Positions 1 to 9,313 of a DNA stretch of 42,745 bases are shown one piece after another; positions within the stretch are counted from its first letter, which is position 1, and each line of letters opens with the position of its first letter. The notes under the pieces were generated by a model that made no database searches, had not been told where the DNA came from, and saw nothing but the letters and a program-made list of their open reading frames with translations. The position numbers were made by a program, and so were the translations under genes. The DNA comes from Brugia malayi (taxonomy: Eukaryota > Nematoda > Chromadorea > Rhabditida > Onchocercidae). Where the stretch lies: contig NW_025062313.1 of the NCBI RefSeq assembly GCF_000002995.4, positions 1 to 42,745 of the forward strand, given 5' to 3'.

Positions 1-595
1 ATTTCCGGTGTTCAATTAAGATAAGTTTTTGTATTATGGATTATTAAATTTTATTTGATACTTTTTGTAAATTATTTGAAGGTTCGCGAGATTATTTCGA
101 ATTAGATTTTAATTTGTAAAAATTTTTTTGTGCATTCTTTGATACATAGATTTATTTATTGGGATTTTATATTTGCTTCTTTGTAAATAAATGTAATTTT
201 CTTGCTTAATTCAGCTTTCAAACAATAAAAATCATAAAACTTGACGCATTTTCATTGTTATTATTCTGTGGTAGCAAAAGCTTAATGTTTGGCAACGAAG
301 CGTCTAATATAAAAAAAAAAAAAAAAAACGTACTGTTTTTTGCTGTTCAAATCAATAAAATTAGAACTAAAAATCGGTAAAATGTATTAATATTAGTTGC
401 AAATCGAAAAAATCAAATTAAGTGAAATAAAAAATGAAATTAGAATAAGAAAAAAAGTGGTAATTATTAGAATAAGAGAAGTTATAATAAGGAGACTGTA
501 TAGAAAAATTTTTAATTCATTAGTTACAATTATAAAACATATATGTAAGCAGCAATTCAAGTAACAAAGCCGCAAAAATTTTTCCTTATTTATTA

Positions 596-760
596 GATTA
601 TATTTTGCGTCACTTTACGTGTCGTTTTATCACTTCATTTAAATGCATGAAGCAGTTTCTCTGTTATTTATTCAAAGTGATATGTTTGCGTTATTCACTT
701 TGCATAATATTTCGATTCAACAATTCCATGTTTTATTCTTAGCTATCTTTATTGCACTTT

Positions 761-791
<31 letters not shown>

Positions 792-2618
792 CCTCTGCTT
801 CATAGTTTGTTTCATTTTCATGTCGAATCTGTTTAATATTATATAATTTTTGTAATAAGAAAAAATTGTGTTTTTACTGCTACATCGTTATAATACATCC
901 AAATGAAATTGAATGCAAAAAAGATTTCCTCAAATAGTCACTATTTTTTGATTTCATGGTGATACACAAATGGTCACATTTTCGAATTGTAACCTAAATT
1001 GTAACCTTTTCAAAATGTAACCTTAACAGTAAATATTTCTTGCAGCCGCACTTGCACTTGCAGTTGCAGTTGCATTGCAAGTACAATTGCATACCTGCTT
1101 GCACATACAAATATTTTAATTTAATTGATCCAATGATTGCTAATATCACTTGTCATATTATCATTTGATCAGCATTTCAAAATGATAATTGCATAAGATT
1201 TATTGTTAACAGTAAATTAGTAAAACTATGTTACCAGCATGGTGAAAGATCACGTTTGATGATGAGAAAAAGATCAGATATGTCCAAGAAAAATTTTGTT
1301 AATGAATTTTTTGAGTTTATCACCAGTCCAAAATTTTATGAGTTTATTACCACGTCACTCTTTAATTAATTCCATTGCTTTAATAAGAAAAAAGTGATCA
1401 ACTGGGAAATTTGAACAATTTGCAGCACATAAATGATAAGTAGAATTAGTTTTTATGTTAAAATGAAATTGCAAATAATGAAGTTTTTTTTTTTTTTTTT
1501 TTTGTATATTTTTATGCAAAAATAAATTAATAAAATTGTTGCATGGAAAAGATTGTGGCCAAGCAGAAGGTGAAAGTAATCTGACATCTGTTCTATTTTA
1601 ATTTTGTGACTTTATTGATATATTAAAACGTTTTCAAAAAATTCTTGTCTTATTAATAAAAATTGATATTAATTCAAAGATTTGGGAAACTTTTATTTTA
1701 TGAATTAATTTCTTATAAAAAAGAAAAAAAACAAACAACAACAATAACTTCAGATGGGTCAAAAACAAACTATTGGGAAAGGAAGAGGAAAAGAAGAAAG
1801 TTAACCATTGAAGATTATTCTCCAACCTTCCTATTACGGAGAACTTTACAAGAGATCAATTTTTTCTATTGTTTTTTCAAAAAAAAAATTAAATCGGCCA
1901 ACAAAACTCATTTTTCCAAAATGAAGTTATTTTTTTTACCTAAATTTTACACCATTTTATTTTGTTACTAAAGCCGATTTTGAAGTAATACACTATTCAA
2001 AATGTTGTAGGTGCATACCTCAACAATCTGAAAAAATTTCGTAGGTGAAATTTCACATTCTGCTCGGTCAGTCAGCTCTATGAGTAATTGATACATTTTT
2101 TTAAACTTTTTCTAATTGATACATCTAGAAAATTGATCATAGTTGTTATCCATGCAAAATTTCAGGATATGAAAATTTAATAAGTGAAAAAGTAAAGCAA
2201 ATATTTCATAAATAAATTAGAACGTTCCACGGGTAACAATTCGAAAATGTGATCATTTGTGCATCACCATAAAATTAAATTTCTATAAAAATAATGACTA
2301 TTTGAGGAAATTTTTTTTACATTCAATTTCATTTGAATGTATTATAACGATGTAGCAGTAAAATCACAACTTTTTCTGACAAAAAATTATATAATATTAA
2401 ACAGATTCGATATGAAAATGGAAGAAAGTATGTAGCAAAGGAAAAATAAAAAGAAAATGAAACGAAGATTGCTAAGAATAAAACATGGAATTGTTGAATC
2501 GAAATTATGCTAAAGTGAATAATGCAAATATATCATTTTGAATAAATAACAGAGAAACTGCTTCATGCACTTTTAAATGAAGCGATGTGCGACACGTAAA
2601 GTGACGTAAAATATAATC
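596..2618. mobile_element. Foldback-type element with ~400-bp inverted repeats, copy 1
   Basis: Bases 596-994 and 2231-2618 are imperfect reverse complements. The outer ends both read GATTATATTTT then CGTCACTTTACG in the inward direction. The arms also share the stretch around ATGAAGCAGTTTCTCTGTTAT and, at the inner end, ACAAATG then TCACATTTTCGAATTGT. The loop of about 1.24 kb has no recognisable transposase; its only sizeable frame is lysine-rich and of low complexity. A TA dinucleotide flanks both ends (594-595 and 2619-2620), which fits a TA target duplication, but the similarity continues slightly beyond it, so the exact ends are uncertain. Family is unknown: long-arm MITE, foldback or Mutator-like are all possible. 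Confidence 0.75.
1040..1105. repeat. TTGCA-rich short repeat in the element loop
   Basis: A cluster of CTTGCA and GTTGCA words inside the loop, with a local hairpin whose arms are ACTTGCA (1050-1056) and TGCAAGT (1076-1082). It follows three TGTAACC words at 988-1020. It is present in each complete element copy (about 16160 and 27692). It is the most GC-rich patch of the loop, so it could be a binding site for a protein acting on the element, but that is inference. Confidence 0.5.
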
Positions 2619-3465
2619 TAATTCAAAACATCCATGTGAATCAATCAATCAACATATGTCAAATAAATTTGTGTTTATGGTAATATAAACTCTGGCCAAA
2701 ATTATTAAACAATTCCTGAAACTTGTTCCTGAAATTTCCTAAAAAGACAAAGGAAGATCTGATCAAAAGGAAGACAAAACGATAAATCAAGTACCAAAGT
2801 AATATTCTCATTAATATTCTCAATATGAAACTATCTAGCCATTAGATATATCGCACCTTCAGCATAAGAAAGCTATGTCAGCGAAAATTATTAGAAAATA
2901 AATTTAGAATAATTCCGACCATTTTTAATATTCGGAAATCTTCAATTAGTATCTATGTGCGCACTTTCTGGAAATCCTATACTACAAACAAAATGACACT
3001 GCCAGAATATGGAAAAAAGGAAGAGATATGACCAATGAGCACTATATTCGGAATAAATTCATATAAACATGAAAGCAAAGTAGCTAACAGAAAAAAAAAA
3101 AAAAAACAATTATAAATGAACACTAACATAAAAAAAAAAATCGAAATCAAAATGCATAAATTAGCATTTACAATATTTTCTGTATAAAAAAAAGAAAAAA
3201 TTTCCACCAATAAGAGCAATGATTGTATCATTTTGTTTTTTATAATATTAAAGCAGCAAACAGCAAATTTTATCCTAAAAAAATCCCCGAAAAAAAAAAA
3301 AAAAAAAAAACAATTATAAGTCATCGTCTGTAATCTCAAATCTTGCTCATTCTTGAACAGCAATGCTTTCTGAAACAAATTCATAGACTTAATGATATAT
3401 GAATACTAATCTTAATTCTTCCTCCCCTCAAATTCACTTTAGCCTTTTACAAAAGCCCATATTAT
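2619..3465. other. AT-rich spacer, no gene seen
   Basis: Spacer between the foldback element and the satellite, repeated at about 17749-18599 and 29282-30123. It contains several A tracts whose lengths differ between copies. A minus-strand frame at 2977-3384 is made of homopolymer-encoded Phe runs and is broken in the other copies, so I do not call it a gene. Confidence 0.7.
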
Positions 3466-4236
3466 TTTCAAACCTAATTGACTATGTTACGTGCATTGTA
3501 CCAGTGCTGGTCCTATATTGTGTTGTCATTTTATAGTTTAAATATTAAAATACGCTTTTGTAATTAAGTTTTGCGCAAAAAATCATCGGCAAAATAAATA
3601 AAACTTTCAACTAATCATGATTTTAATTCAATTTAAGAATTTAAATTAAATTTAAATTCAAATTTAAATTTTGAATTTTTAAAAATTTAAAATTTGTTAT
3701 AGTTTTCTTACATTAGACAAGGAAATTGGTTCCAATTTATCAATTTTAATTCTAGTTAAGTGCCAAAACTACTAAAAAAAGCTTATTTTGAAATTAATTG
3801 ACTATGTTACGTGCATTGTACCAGTGCTGGTCGTATATTGCGTTGTCATTTTATAGTTTAAATATTAAAATACGCTTTTGTAATTAAGTTTTGCGCATAA
3901 ATTTATCAGCAAAATTAATAAAACTTTCAATTAATCATGATTTTAATTCAATTTAAGAATTTAAATTAATTTAAATTCTAATTTAAATTTCGAATTTTTT
4001 AAAATTTTAAAATTTGTTATAGTTTTCTTGCATTAAACAAGGAAATTGGTTCTAATTTACCAATTTTAATTTTAATTAAGTGCCAAAACTACTAAAAAAA
4101 AGCTTATTTTGAACTTAATTGACTATGTTACGTGCGTTGTACCAGAGCTGGTTATATATTGTATTGTCATTTTATAGTTTAAATATTAAAATACGCTTTT
4201 GTAATTAAGTTTTACGCAAAAAATCATCGGCTAAAT
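3466..4236 (+). repeat. HhaI satellite array 1 (~2.4 monomers)
   Basis: Tandem monomers of about 322 bp, recognised by the core GTACCAGTGCTGGTC, the GCGC-containing junction and the internal AT-rich palindromic stretch. The first monomer begins with the same junction sequence as arrays 3 and 4. The array stops in mid-monomer near 4236 just after a GCAAAAAATCATCGGC-like stretch, where unrelated sequence begins. Confidence 0.92.
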
Positions 4237-5122
4237 CATGCGGATCATCAGGTTTTTGAATTGCTGTAGCGTACTGATATAGCATTCTTGCTCATTTTTT
4301 TGCTCTAGTGAAATTAGTAAAATAATGTAATTGTCCTATTATTTAATCAGTTCATTGGTATCTTAAATTAGTGTTTCTCATCTAAAATCTAGAAAAATCT
4401 TTTATAAATGAAGCAGTGTATAAGAAAAAATGAATTTCAAATATTAATGAAACTGTTCAAAAAAAAAAAAGAAACGAGAACAATCAATATTACTATGAAA
4501 TGCCGAGCCAGAAGTTATCGTTTTGCGATCTATGACCATGTCATTACTTCAACTACTTGATCCGCGCTATAAATCTGCACAATTCTTAGTCTTCAATAAT
4601 TAAAAGCAATAAATAGCGAAGAAATGACAAAATATGTTCCATATAAATATCCAACTATGTGTTCTCTTCGCTTGCCTTTAATTGCAATTTAAAACAATCT
4701 GTTGTGAATATCGTTTATTTAACCCATCAATTTAGCAAACTTTATGTATTATTTAACTTTGTTCTAATCAACTTTTTTCTGCTGCAAACATAATATAGTT
4801 AATGATCTATCCATCAATCTGATTGCAGTGAATTTATCATAATAGAGAAAGCGAAAGCATTATTCACTGAGCCATTCTCAGTGCAATGCAAATATTTTCC
4901 AGAAATTTCTAGCCAAAACTTTATCCAAATAACGAAAAATGTTTTGGATTGCAGTTTTTTTCTAATTTTTCAACTTTCCTTTTAACGCATTTGTCCATCT
5001 TGTCTAGTTTGAATGATTTGCTAATATCCTGAAATGCAATTAGCACAGAAAGCTCGTTTTTTTTTTTTTTTTATCGGTACAGAAAACTTTTGTTTTTATT
5101 TTTAATTACATGAAATAAGGCA
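4237..5122. other. Non-satellite stretch, largely unassigned
   Basis: Single-copy-looking AT-rich DNA between the broken satellite array and the minisatellite. Apart from a short hAT-like peptide at 4509-4610, I see no gene, RNA or repeat. A T tract lies at about 5057-5073. Confidence 0.6.
4509..4610 (+). pseudogene. Possible hAT transposase fragment (LLDPRYK motif)
   Basis: A frame of about 34 codons between stops contains LLDPRYK, a motif typical of the C-terminal part of hAT-family transposases. Nothing upstream or downstream in the same frame extends the similarity, and no terminal repeats or target duplications are visible. At best this is a worn fragment; a chance match to seven residues in AT-rich DNA cannot be excluded. 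Confidence 0.25.
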
Positions 5123-5739
5123 GGTTTGTAAGTGGTTTGTAATTGGTTTGTAGGTGGTTTGTAATTGTTTGTAAGTGGTTTGTAATTGGTTGTGAAGTGG
5201 TTTGTAATTGGTTTGTAAGTGGTTTGTAATTGGTTTGTGAGTGGTTTGTAGGTGGTTTGTAATTGGTTTGTAGGTGGTTTGTAATTGGTTTGTAATTGGT
5301 TTGTAGGTGTTTGTAATTGGTTTGTAAGTGGTTTGTAATTGGTTTGTAAGTGGTTTGTAATTGGTTTGTAATTGGTTTGTAAGTGGTTTGTAATTGGTTT
5401 GTGAGTGGTTTGTAATTGGTTTGTAAGTGGTTTGTAATTGGTTTGTGAGTGGTTTGTAATTGGTTAAGTGGTTTGTAATTGGTTTGTAGGTGGTTTGTAA
5501 TTGGTTTGTGAGTGGTTTGTAATTGGTTTGTAAGTGGTTTGTAATTGGTTTGTAAGTGGTTTGTAATTGGTTTGCGGTTGGTTTGTAATTGTTTGTAAGT
5601 GGTTGTAATTGGTTTGTAGTGGTTTGTAATTGGTTTGTAGGTGGTTTGTAATTGGTTTGTAGGTGGTTTGTAATTGGTTTGTAAGTGGTTTGTAATTGGT
5701 TTGTAATTGGTTTGCGGTTGGTTTGTAAATGGTTTGTAG
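5123..5739 (+). repeat. 11-bp minisatellite, GGTTTGTAAKT
   Basis: About 56 head-to-tail copies of an 11-base unit, mainly GGTTTGTAATT alternating with GGTTTGTAAGT, with GGTTTGTAGGT, GGTTTGTGAGT and rare GGTTTGCGGTT variants and a few 9- to 10-base units. The alternation gives a partial 22-base period. The plus strand is strongly G/T-biased. It is not the nematode telomere repeat (TTAGGC). Confidence 0.95.
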
Positions 5740-5742
5740 CTA

Positions 5743-5796
5743 GTAACTAAAGCAAGAAGATGTTTATTGTTGCTTTGTTATAATGGTTTGTCATCA
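5743..5796 (+). repeat. Minisatellite right flank, duplicated at 7742-7793
   Basis: The sequence after the minisatellite (GTAACTAAAGCAAGAAGATG and on through TTTATTGTTG and GGTTTGT) recurs with few changes at 7742-7793, also just after a short run of the same 11-base unit. The two copies bracket the stomatin-like fragment. Confidence 0.8.
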
Positions 5797-6265
5797 AGCA
5801 CCTCGGTCTCGGTCTTTACCTCTTTTCTAAGATTTAAATTAATATACTAAAAGGATATGCTTTAATTGATTTCGGTTTTTCCATTTACGATCAAAAATTA
5901 TATGTTATGTTCATTGATTTTGATTTTGTAGCTTTATCTAGCAAGTTAAGCGAGATTATTTTTGAAATTATTCACTTTATAATTCGATAATTGTTTAATT
6001 CAGTCGATTAAACTTTGTTGAACAAATACGAGTTACTGCTGTGCTAAAGAGTTTCTTCTCATTTTATGCTGCGGATTTATTAATTTTAAATTAAAAAAAA
6101 AAAAAAGAAAAAACTTGTAATATGATTCAAGGCAGAAAGATTCAGTGTTAAAGAGAAAGTATTTTTAAAATGAAAATAGCTAGGTAGGGCAAAAAAGTAA
6201 TTTTATTATTTACTATTTTTTTTCTTTGTTTTTTCAAGCATAAACAATTTCAATTCAAAACATTA
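5797..6265. other. AT-rich stretch upstream of stomatin pseudogene, no gene seen
   Basis: Contains a short GGTCTC/GGTCTT direct repeat near 5805-5817 and an A tract near 6092. I see no coding or RNA feature. It may hold the decayed 5' part or an intron of the stomatin-family gene. Confidence 0.5.
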
Positions 6266-7453
6266 GTAGATGATTCCAGCTAGTATTAAACTTGAGTTTG
6301 GCATTTGTGGTTGGATGCTTATAATTGTGGCATATGTTGCCGTCTTATTAGCGCTACCATTTTCAGCTTGTGTTTGTTTCAAATTTTAATTGGTTTTAAG
6401 GTTTCAAATTTAATTGGTTACTGATTTCTTACAATTAAAAAATTTTTTTGATGATTTTTAAAGAAGATTTTAAAATAGATGAGAATAAGATTAAAAGTAG
6501 AAGGTAAAAAGAGAGATAGCGAAAAAGAAAAGTAACGAGAGATAAAAAATAATTTTTGAAAAACTTAAAATTTTGATCGAATTTTTCTCTACTTTATCAT
6601 TTATGAATTTTTTTTGTACATATGATTAACATAATAAGTAGTATTTCAGTGAAATTATTTCAGGTTGTACAAGAATATGAGTGAGCAGTGATATTTCGTT
6701 TGGGAAAATTAATGACTGGTAAAGCTCGAGGACCTGGATTATTATTTTTTTTTTCTAGAAAAATTTTTATTTTTTTAAATTTATATTTGCACTCGGAAAT
6801 ATTTTATAAAATTTTTGTATGCTTTTTATAGGCTTATTTTTTATTTTGCCATGCATTGATTGCTACAGGAAAGTGGATTTACGTTTCGTATCATTTGATG
6901 TACCACCACACGAGGTATTTTTTTTACTTATTTATTTTAATTTTATTATAATAATTTACTTCCTTTTTTCTTTCATTTAATTCATAACTCAAAAAGATTT
7001 GTATGTGTTTAATTATGTTTAATTGAGTCACTTGCATAACAATGTAATAATTTATTGATAGCATTAATGTTAGATTAAATTTTTCATCAAACAAAGCATA
7101 TCTTTTCTTAATAGCATTACCTATCTTTTAATTGAATTCCTTTTTATAATCATTTATCAAAAATGTTGAAATTTCAACAATTTTTTCATTTTTTTCAAAT
7201 TAAAAAAATTTTTTTTTTTTCATCTTATAAAATAACAATAAAATGTAGATTTTTTCATGCGATTCGGTGACAGTAGCTGTAAATGCAGTCATATATTTCC
7301 GTATTTCGAATGTCACTGTATCCGTGACAAATGTTGAGGATGCTGGTCGTTCCACTAAATTATTGGTACAAACAACATTTAGAAATATACTTGGTACAAA
7401 AAATTTTAGCTGAAATGGTCAGCGATCGAGAAGCTATTTTTATGCAAATGCAA
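6266..7453 (+). pseudogene. Stomatin/MEC-2 family pseudogene fragment
   Basis: Four exon-like blocks read as the membrane hairpin and first half of the SPFH domain of a nematode stomatin-like protein. Block 1 (about 6270-6383) gives GICGWMLIIVAYVAVLLALP then FSACVCFK, the membrane-insertion hairpin. Block 2 (6664-6736) starts after TTTCAG with VVQEYE, then a TGA at 6682-6684 where the family has Arg (a CGA to TGA change), then AVIFRLGKLMTGKARGPG. Block 3 (6832-6914) reads [18 protein letters not shown] then VSFDVPPHE and ends at a GT. Block 4 (7249-7453) reads DSVTVAVNAVIYFRISN and VTNVEDAGRSTKLLVQTTFR, then shifts frame at about 7408 (one extra base) before SDREAI. The donors after blocks 1 and 2 are not GT. 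The rest of the SPFH domain is missing. A working family member anchors to the inner face of the plasma membrane and tunes ion channels; this copy cannot make one. Confidence 0.85.
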
Positions 7454-7672
7454 GTAAGTTATTTATTCATTTAAATATGAAAATAAAAGAAAATCATTTT
7501 TACTAGTAAAATCTATTAATCGAATGCTAAAAGTTGAAAATTTGAAATAAAATATGATTTTTTTGCACTAAAACAAAAACATGATAACAGTTGAATTTTA
7601 AGAATAAAATAGTGATTTGTTTAATTTAATCGATAAGTTTGATTGTTAATAATTGAGTGGTTTTAATTTTTG
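7454..7672. other. Intron remnant of the stomatin pseudogene
   Basis: Follows a good donor (CAA then GTAAGT at 7454) but no further stomatin exon appears before the minisatellite-like sequence starts at 7673. AT-rich, no other feature seen. Confidence 0.5.
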
Positions 7673-7793
7673 TTGGTTTGTAATTGGTTTGTAGATGGTT
7701 TGTGAGTCGTTTATAAGTAGCTTGCAATTGGTTTATAAGTGGTAACTAAAACAAGAATATGTTTATTGTTGCCTTGTAAATGGTTTGTTATCA
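7673..7793 (+). repeat. Degenerate minisatellite echo plus duplicated flank
   Basis: About six worn 11-base units (GGTTTGTAATT, GGTTTGTAGAT, GGTTTGTGAGT, then more diverged) at 7673-7741, followed by a copy of the 5743-5796 flank. This mirrors the large minisatellite on the other side of the stomatin fragment. Confidence 0.8.
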
Positions 7794-7879
7794 TTCAAGT
7801 ATTGTTGCAAGGACATATTAAAGCTTCTGGAATATTGCCCACTAATATCTTCAAAAAAAAACATCCTTCATTCACTAAA

Positions 7880-8271
7880 AATTAATTATACAAAAGCTAC
7901 AAAAGAAAATTAAGAAAGAATAAGATGTACCCATATTTATAAATAAAACTAACCCGACATCCACCCCTAATACACCTAAACGAAATATAATAGGCTAGAT
8001 ATATATAATAGCCACAAATAAGCATTAACAAAAAAGATAGTCAAGAAGAAAAATAAAAAAAAAAACCTTCTTTACCTTCCTTCTTCAATAATTTAAGACC
8101 ATCAAATAACGCTTGAAAAACTCCAGAGTAACCAACTTTATTAGGTCCAATACGATACTGTATTCCACCCAACAAATGACGTCCTATTAAAGTTAAAAAA
8201 GCAACAGTCTGTAAAATAGAAATAATTATAAAAAAAATACCAATATAATAAAAAACAAACAAAGTGAAGTC
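7880..8271 (-). pseudogene. nad1: nad1 fragment (NADH dehydrogenase subunit 1), mitochondrial origin
   Basis: From a TTG start at about 8272, just after the tRNA-Tyr-like fold, the frame encodes a hydrophobic first helix and then LQTVAFLTLIGRHLLGGIQY and RIGPNKVGYSGVFQALFDGL followed by KLLKKE, the conserved N-terminal region of complex I subunit 1. The usual Glu of the ERH motif is Gly here, a change expected of a nonfunctional copy. After KLLKKE the frame enters a T-rich run (about 8048-8070) and similarity is lost; sequence to about 7880 may be diverged nad1 but I cannot confirm it. Only about 80 residues of the roughly 290 usual are recognisable. Confidence 0.85.
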
Positions 8272-8328
8272 CAAAGAATTTACAATTCTCTAATCTAATA
8301 TAAACTAATACTTTTAAACATAGAGACA
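8272..8328 (-). tRNA. trnY: Mitochondrial tRNA-Tyr (GTA) remnant within NUMT
   Basis: On the minus strand the anticodon arm is AGAA, loop TTGTAAA, TTCT, giving anticodon GTA (plus-strand TAC at 8281-8283). It lies between the small rRNA and nad1, where filarial mitochondria have trnY. Nematode mitochondrial tRNAs lack one arm, so ends are approximate. Not expected to be expressed from the nucleus. Confidence 0.6.
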
Positions 8329-8716
8329 AGTTTCCTTACCTCTACCATACTACAACTTACGCCCCTGTAGACCATTGACGGATGGTTTGTACCACTTTGT
8401 TTATTAAATTCATTAATATCTAAAAATAAATAAATAATTCAGAAAAAATTTAACAATAGTAACACACGATTATAAATCTATAAGCCAAATATATATCTGT
8501 TTAAAATGACAAAACATAAAGCATTACAAATAAAATAAAAGCTAATGTGCCAAAAAGATTTACTAAAAAAAAGGGTTCTTCATAAGTTCCAAAGAAAATC
8601 CAAAGTCAGTCAATATTTTTTCGGTTTAAATAAAACTTTACTCCCGAATTAATTAATTTTGATTACCTGGGTACTAATCCAGTTCAAAAACCAAATTTTA
8701 ATTGTCTCTTCAAATA

Positions 8717-8717
<1 letters not shown>
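8329..8717 (-). rRNA. rrnS: Mitochondrial small-subunit rRNA, 3' half, in NUMT
   Basis: The minus strand contains AACTGGATTAGTACCCAGG (around 8664-8683), the universally conserved central motif of small rRNA in its nematode form, and near 8338-8372 the 3'-terminal decoding region (GGGGCGTAAGTTGTAGTATG followed by GTAGAGG and GGAAAC). About 390 bases remain of the roughly 690 usual. The 5' half is not found upstream; a run of about 30 A/T bases sits there instead (8718-8747). Confidence 0.82.

Positions 8718-8747
<30 letters not shown>
8718..8747. repeat. Long A tract at the apparent deletion point in the NUMT
   Basis: A near-pure A run of about 30 bases on the plus strand, placed between the tRNA-Lys-like fold and the truncated small rRNA, exactly where nad4L and the rRNA 5' half would be expected. 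Confidence 0.7.
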
Positions 8748-8749
<2 letters not shown>

Positions 8750-8759
8750 AAAACCCTTT

Positions 8760-8818
8760 ACAAAAATAACATAAAAATAAAAAGATTAAGAGTCAAAAAT
8801 TCTAAATTTAAAATAATC
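8760..8818 (-). tRNA. trnK: Mitochondrial tRNA-Lys-like remnant
   Basis: Minus-strand loop around ACTCTTAAT puts CTT in the anticodon position (plus-strand 8788-8790). The stem is weak. The call rests mainly on its place in the tRNA order and the regular spacing of about 58 bases. Confidence 0.4.
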
Positions 8819-8876
8819 TTTCAAATATGGTAAAACCTCGAAAATATGAGTCTCACAGACTTAAAAATTATCATAC
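8819..8876 (-). tRNA. trnM: Mitochondrial tRNA-Met (CAT) remnant
   Basis: Minus-strand arm GAGA, loop CTCATAT, TTTC (one G-T pair) gives anticodon CAT (plus-strand ATG at 8846-8848). It fits the expected order after tRNA-Asn. Confidence 0.55.
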
Positions 8877-8937
8877 CACATTAAAAGAATCTTTAACCTA
8901 CTAATCAACAATTAGTTATACAAAAATAATACTTAAA
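8877..8937 (-). tRNA. trnN: Mitochondrial tRNA-Asn (GTT) remnant
   Basis: Minus-strand arm ACTAA, loop TTGTTGA, TTAGT is a perfect five-pair anticodon arm with anticodon GTT (plus-strand AAC at 8907-8909). Confidence 0.65.
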
Positions 8938-8993
8938 ATTCCTACTAGCTTAAAACCAGCCGCGCTTAAAACGAATACACACTAAAAAGCCCT
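8938..8993 (-). tRNA. trnL2: Mitochondrial tRNA-Leu (TAA) remnant
   Basis: Minus-strand loop TTTTAAG puts TAA in the anticodon position (plus-strand TTA at 8966-8968). It lies between the Ala-like and Asn-like folds, as expected for filarial mitochondria. Confidence 0.5.
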
Positions 8994-9045
8994 AGTGCAT
9001 AAAAATCTTAGCATTGCAAATCAACACTAATAATTTTATAATATA
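8994..9045 (-). tRNA. trnA: Mitochondrial tRNA-Ala (TGC) remnant
   Basis: Minus-strand loop TTTGCAA gives anticodon TGC (plus-strand GCA at 9016-9018). It is the first tRNA after the AT-rich region downstream of cox3. Confidence 0.55.
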
Positions 9046-9313
9046 TACACATATAGGATAATTTATTTATTAAGAATGAAGTAGTTGGTTTATTAAATAA
9101 ATACAATTCTATAACATTAAAGTTATAATACTCTAAGAATTGTATTTAATTTAGTAATTGTTAATAGAATAATTACTAATATTTGGTAATAATTATATTG
9201 AAAAAGAAAAATATAAATAAAGTAAAAAAAAAAATATAAAAATAACAAAAAATTATCATTGAAAATAAGCCCTAAAAAATAACAAAATAAAATAGATATC
9301 TTACAAATAAAAA
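9046..9313 (-). other. Mitochondrial AT-rich (control) region within NUMT, with hairpins
   Basis: Noncoding AT-rich stretch between the cox3 stop and tRNA-Ala. It has nested hairpins: AAATACAATTCT (9099-9110) pairs with AGAATTGTATTT (9136-9147), enclosing ATAAC and GTTAT; a second hairpin is TAGTAATT (9152-9159) with AATTACTA (9171-9178). Filarial mitochondria carry their main noncoding region at this position. Confidence 0.65.

Larger units (their letters stand above)
1..3465 (+). repeat. Gene block copy 1, 3' part (window starts inside it)
   Basis: Nearly identical to 15116-18599 and 26646-30123, so this is the 3' part of the same duplicated block. The window opens about 240 bases after where the stop codon of the coiled-coil gene would lie, so this copy's gene falls outside the window. 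Bases 1-595 are AT-rich spacer, 596-2618 the foldback element, and 2619-3465 a second AT-rich spacer leading into satellite DNA. I see no gene in either spacer. Differences from the other copies are mostly homopolymer lengths and a few substitutions. Confidence 0.9.

Noticed and set aside
393..575. 60-codon minus-strand frame, identical in four places (also 15510, 27041, 34952)
   Set aside because: It is repeated only because the whole block is duplicated; composition is Ile/Leu/Phe-rich as expected of AT-rich noncoding DNA, and no family is recognised.
643..846. Plus-strand frame starting MHEAVSLLF in the element's left arm
   Set aside because: Runs into a T tract of variable length; its C-terminus differs in every copy.
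1663..1971. 102-codon plus-strand frame in the foldback loop (also 16790-17098)
   Set aside because: Lysine-rich and low complexity, shortened by a homopolymer change in copy 3 (28322-28552), and not like any transposase.
2977..3384. 135-codon minus-strand frame with Phe runs
   Set aside because: Phe runs come from T tracts whose lengths differ in the other copies, which breaks the frame there (only part survives at 29605-29820).
5123..5739. Telomeric repeat
   Set aside because: Nematode telomeres are TTAGGC; the unit here is an 11-base GGTTTGTAAKT.
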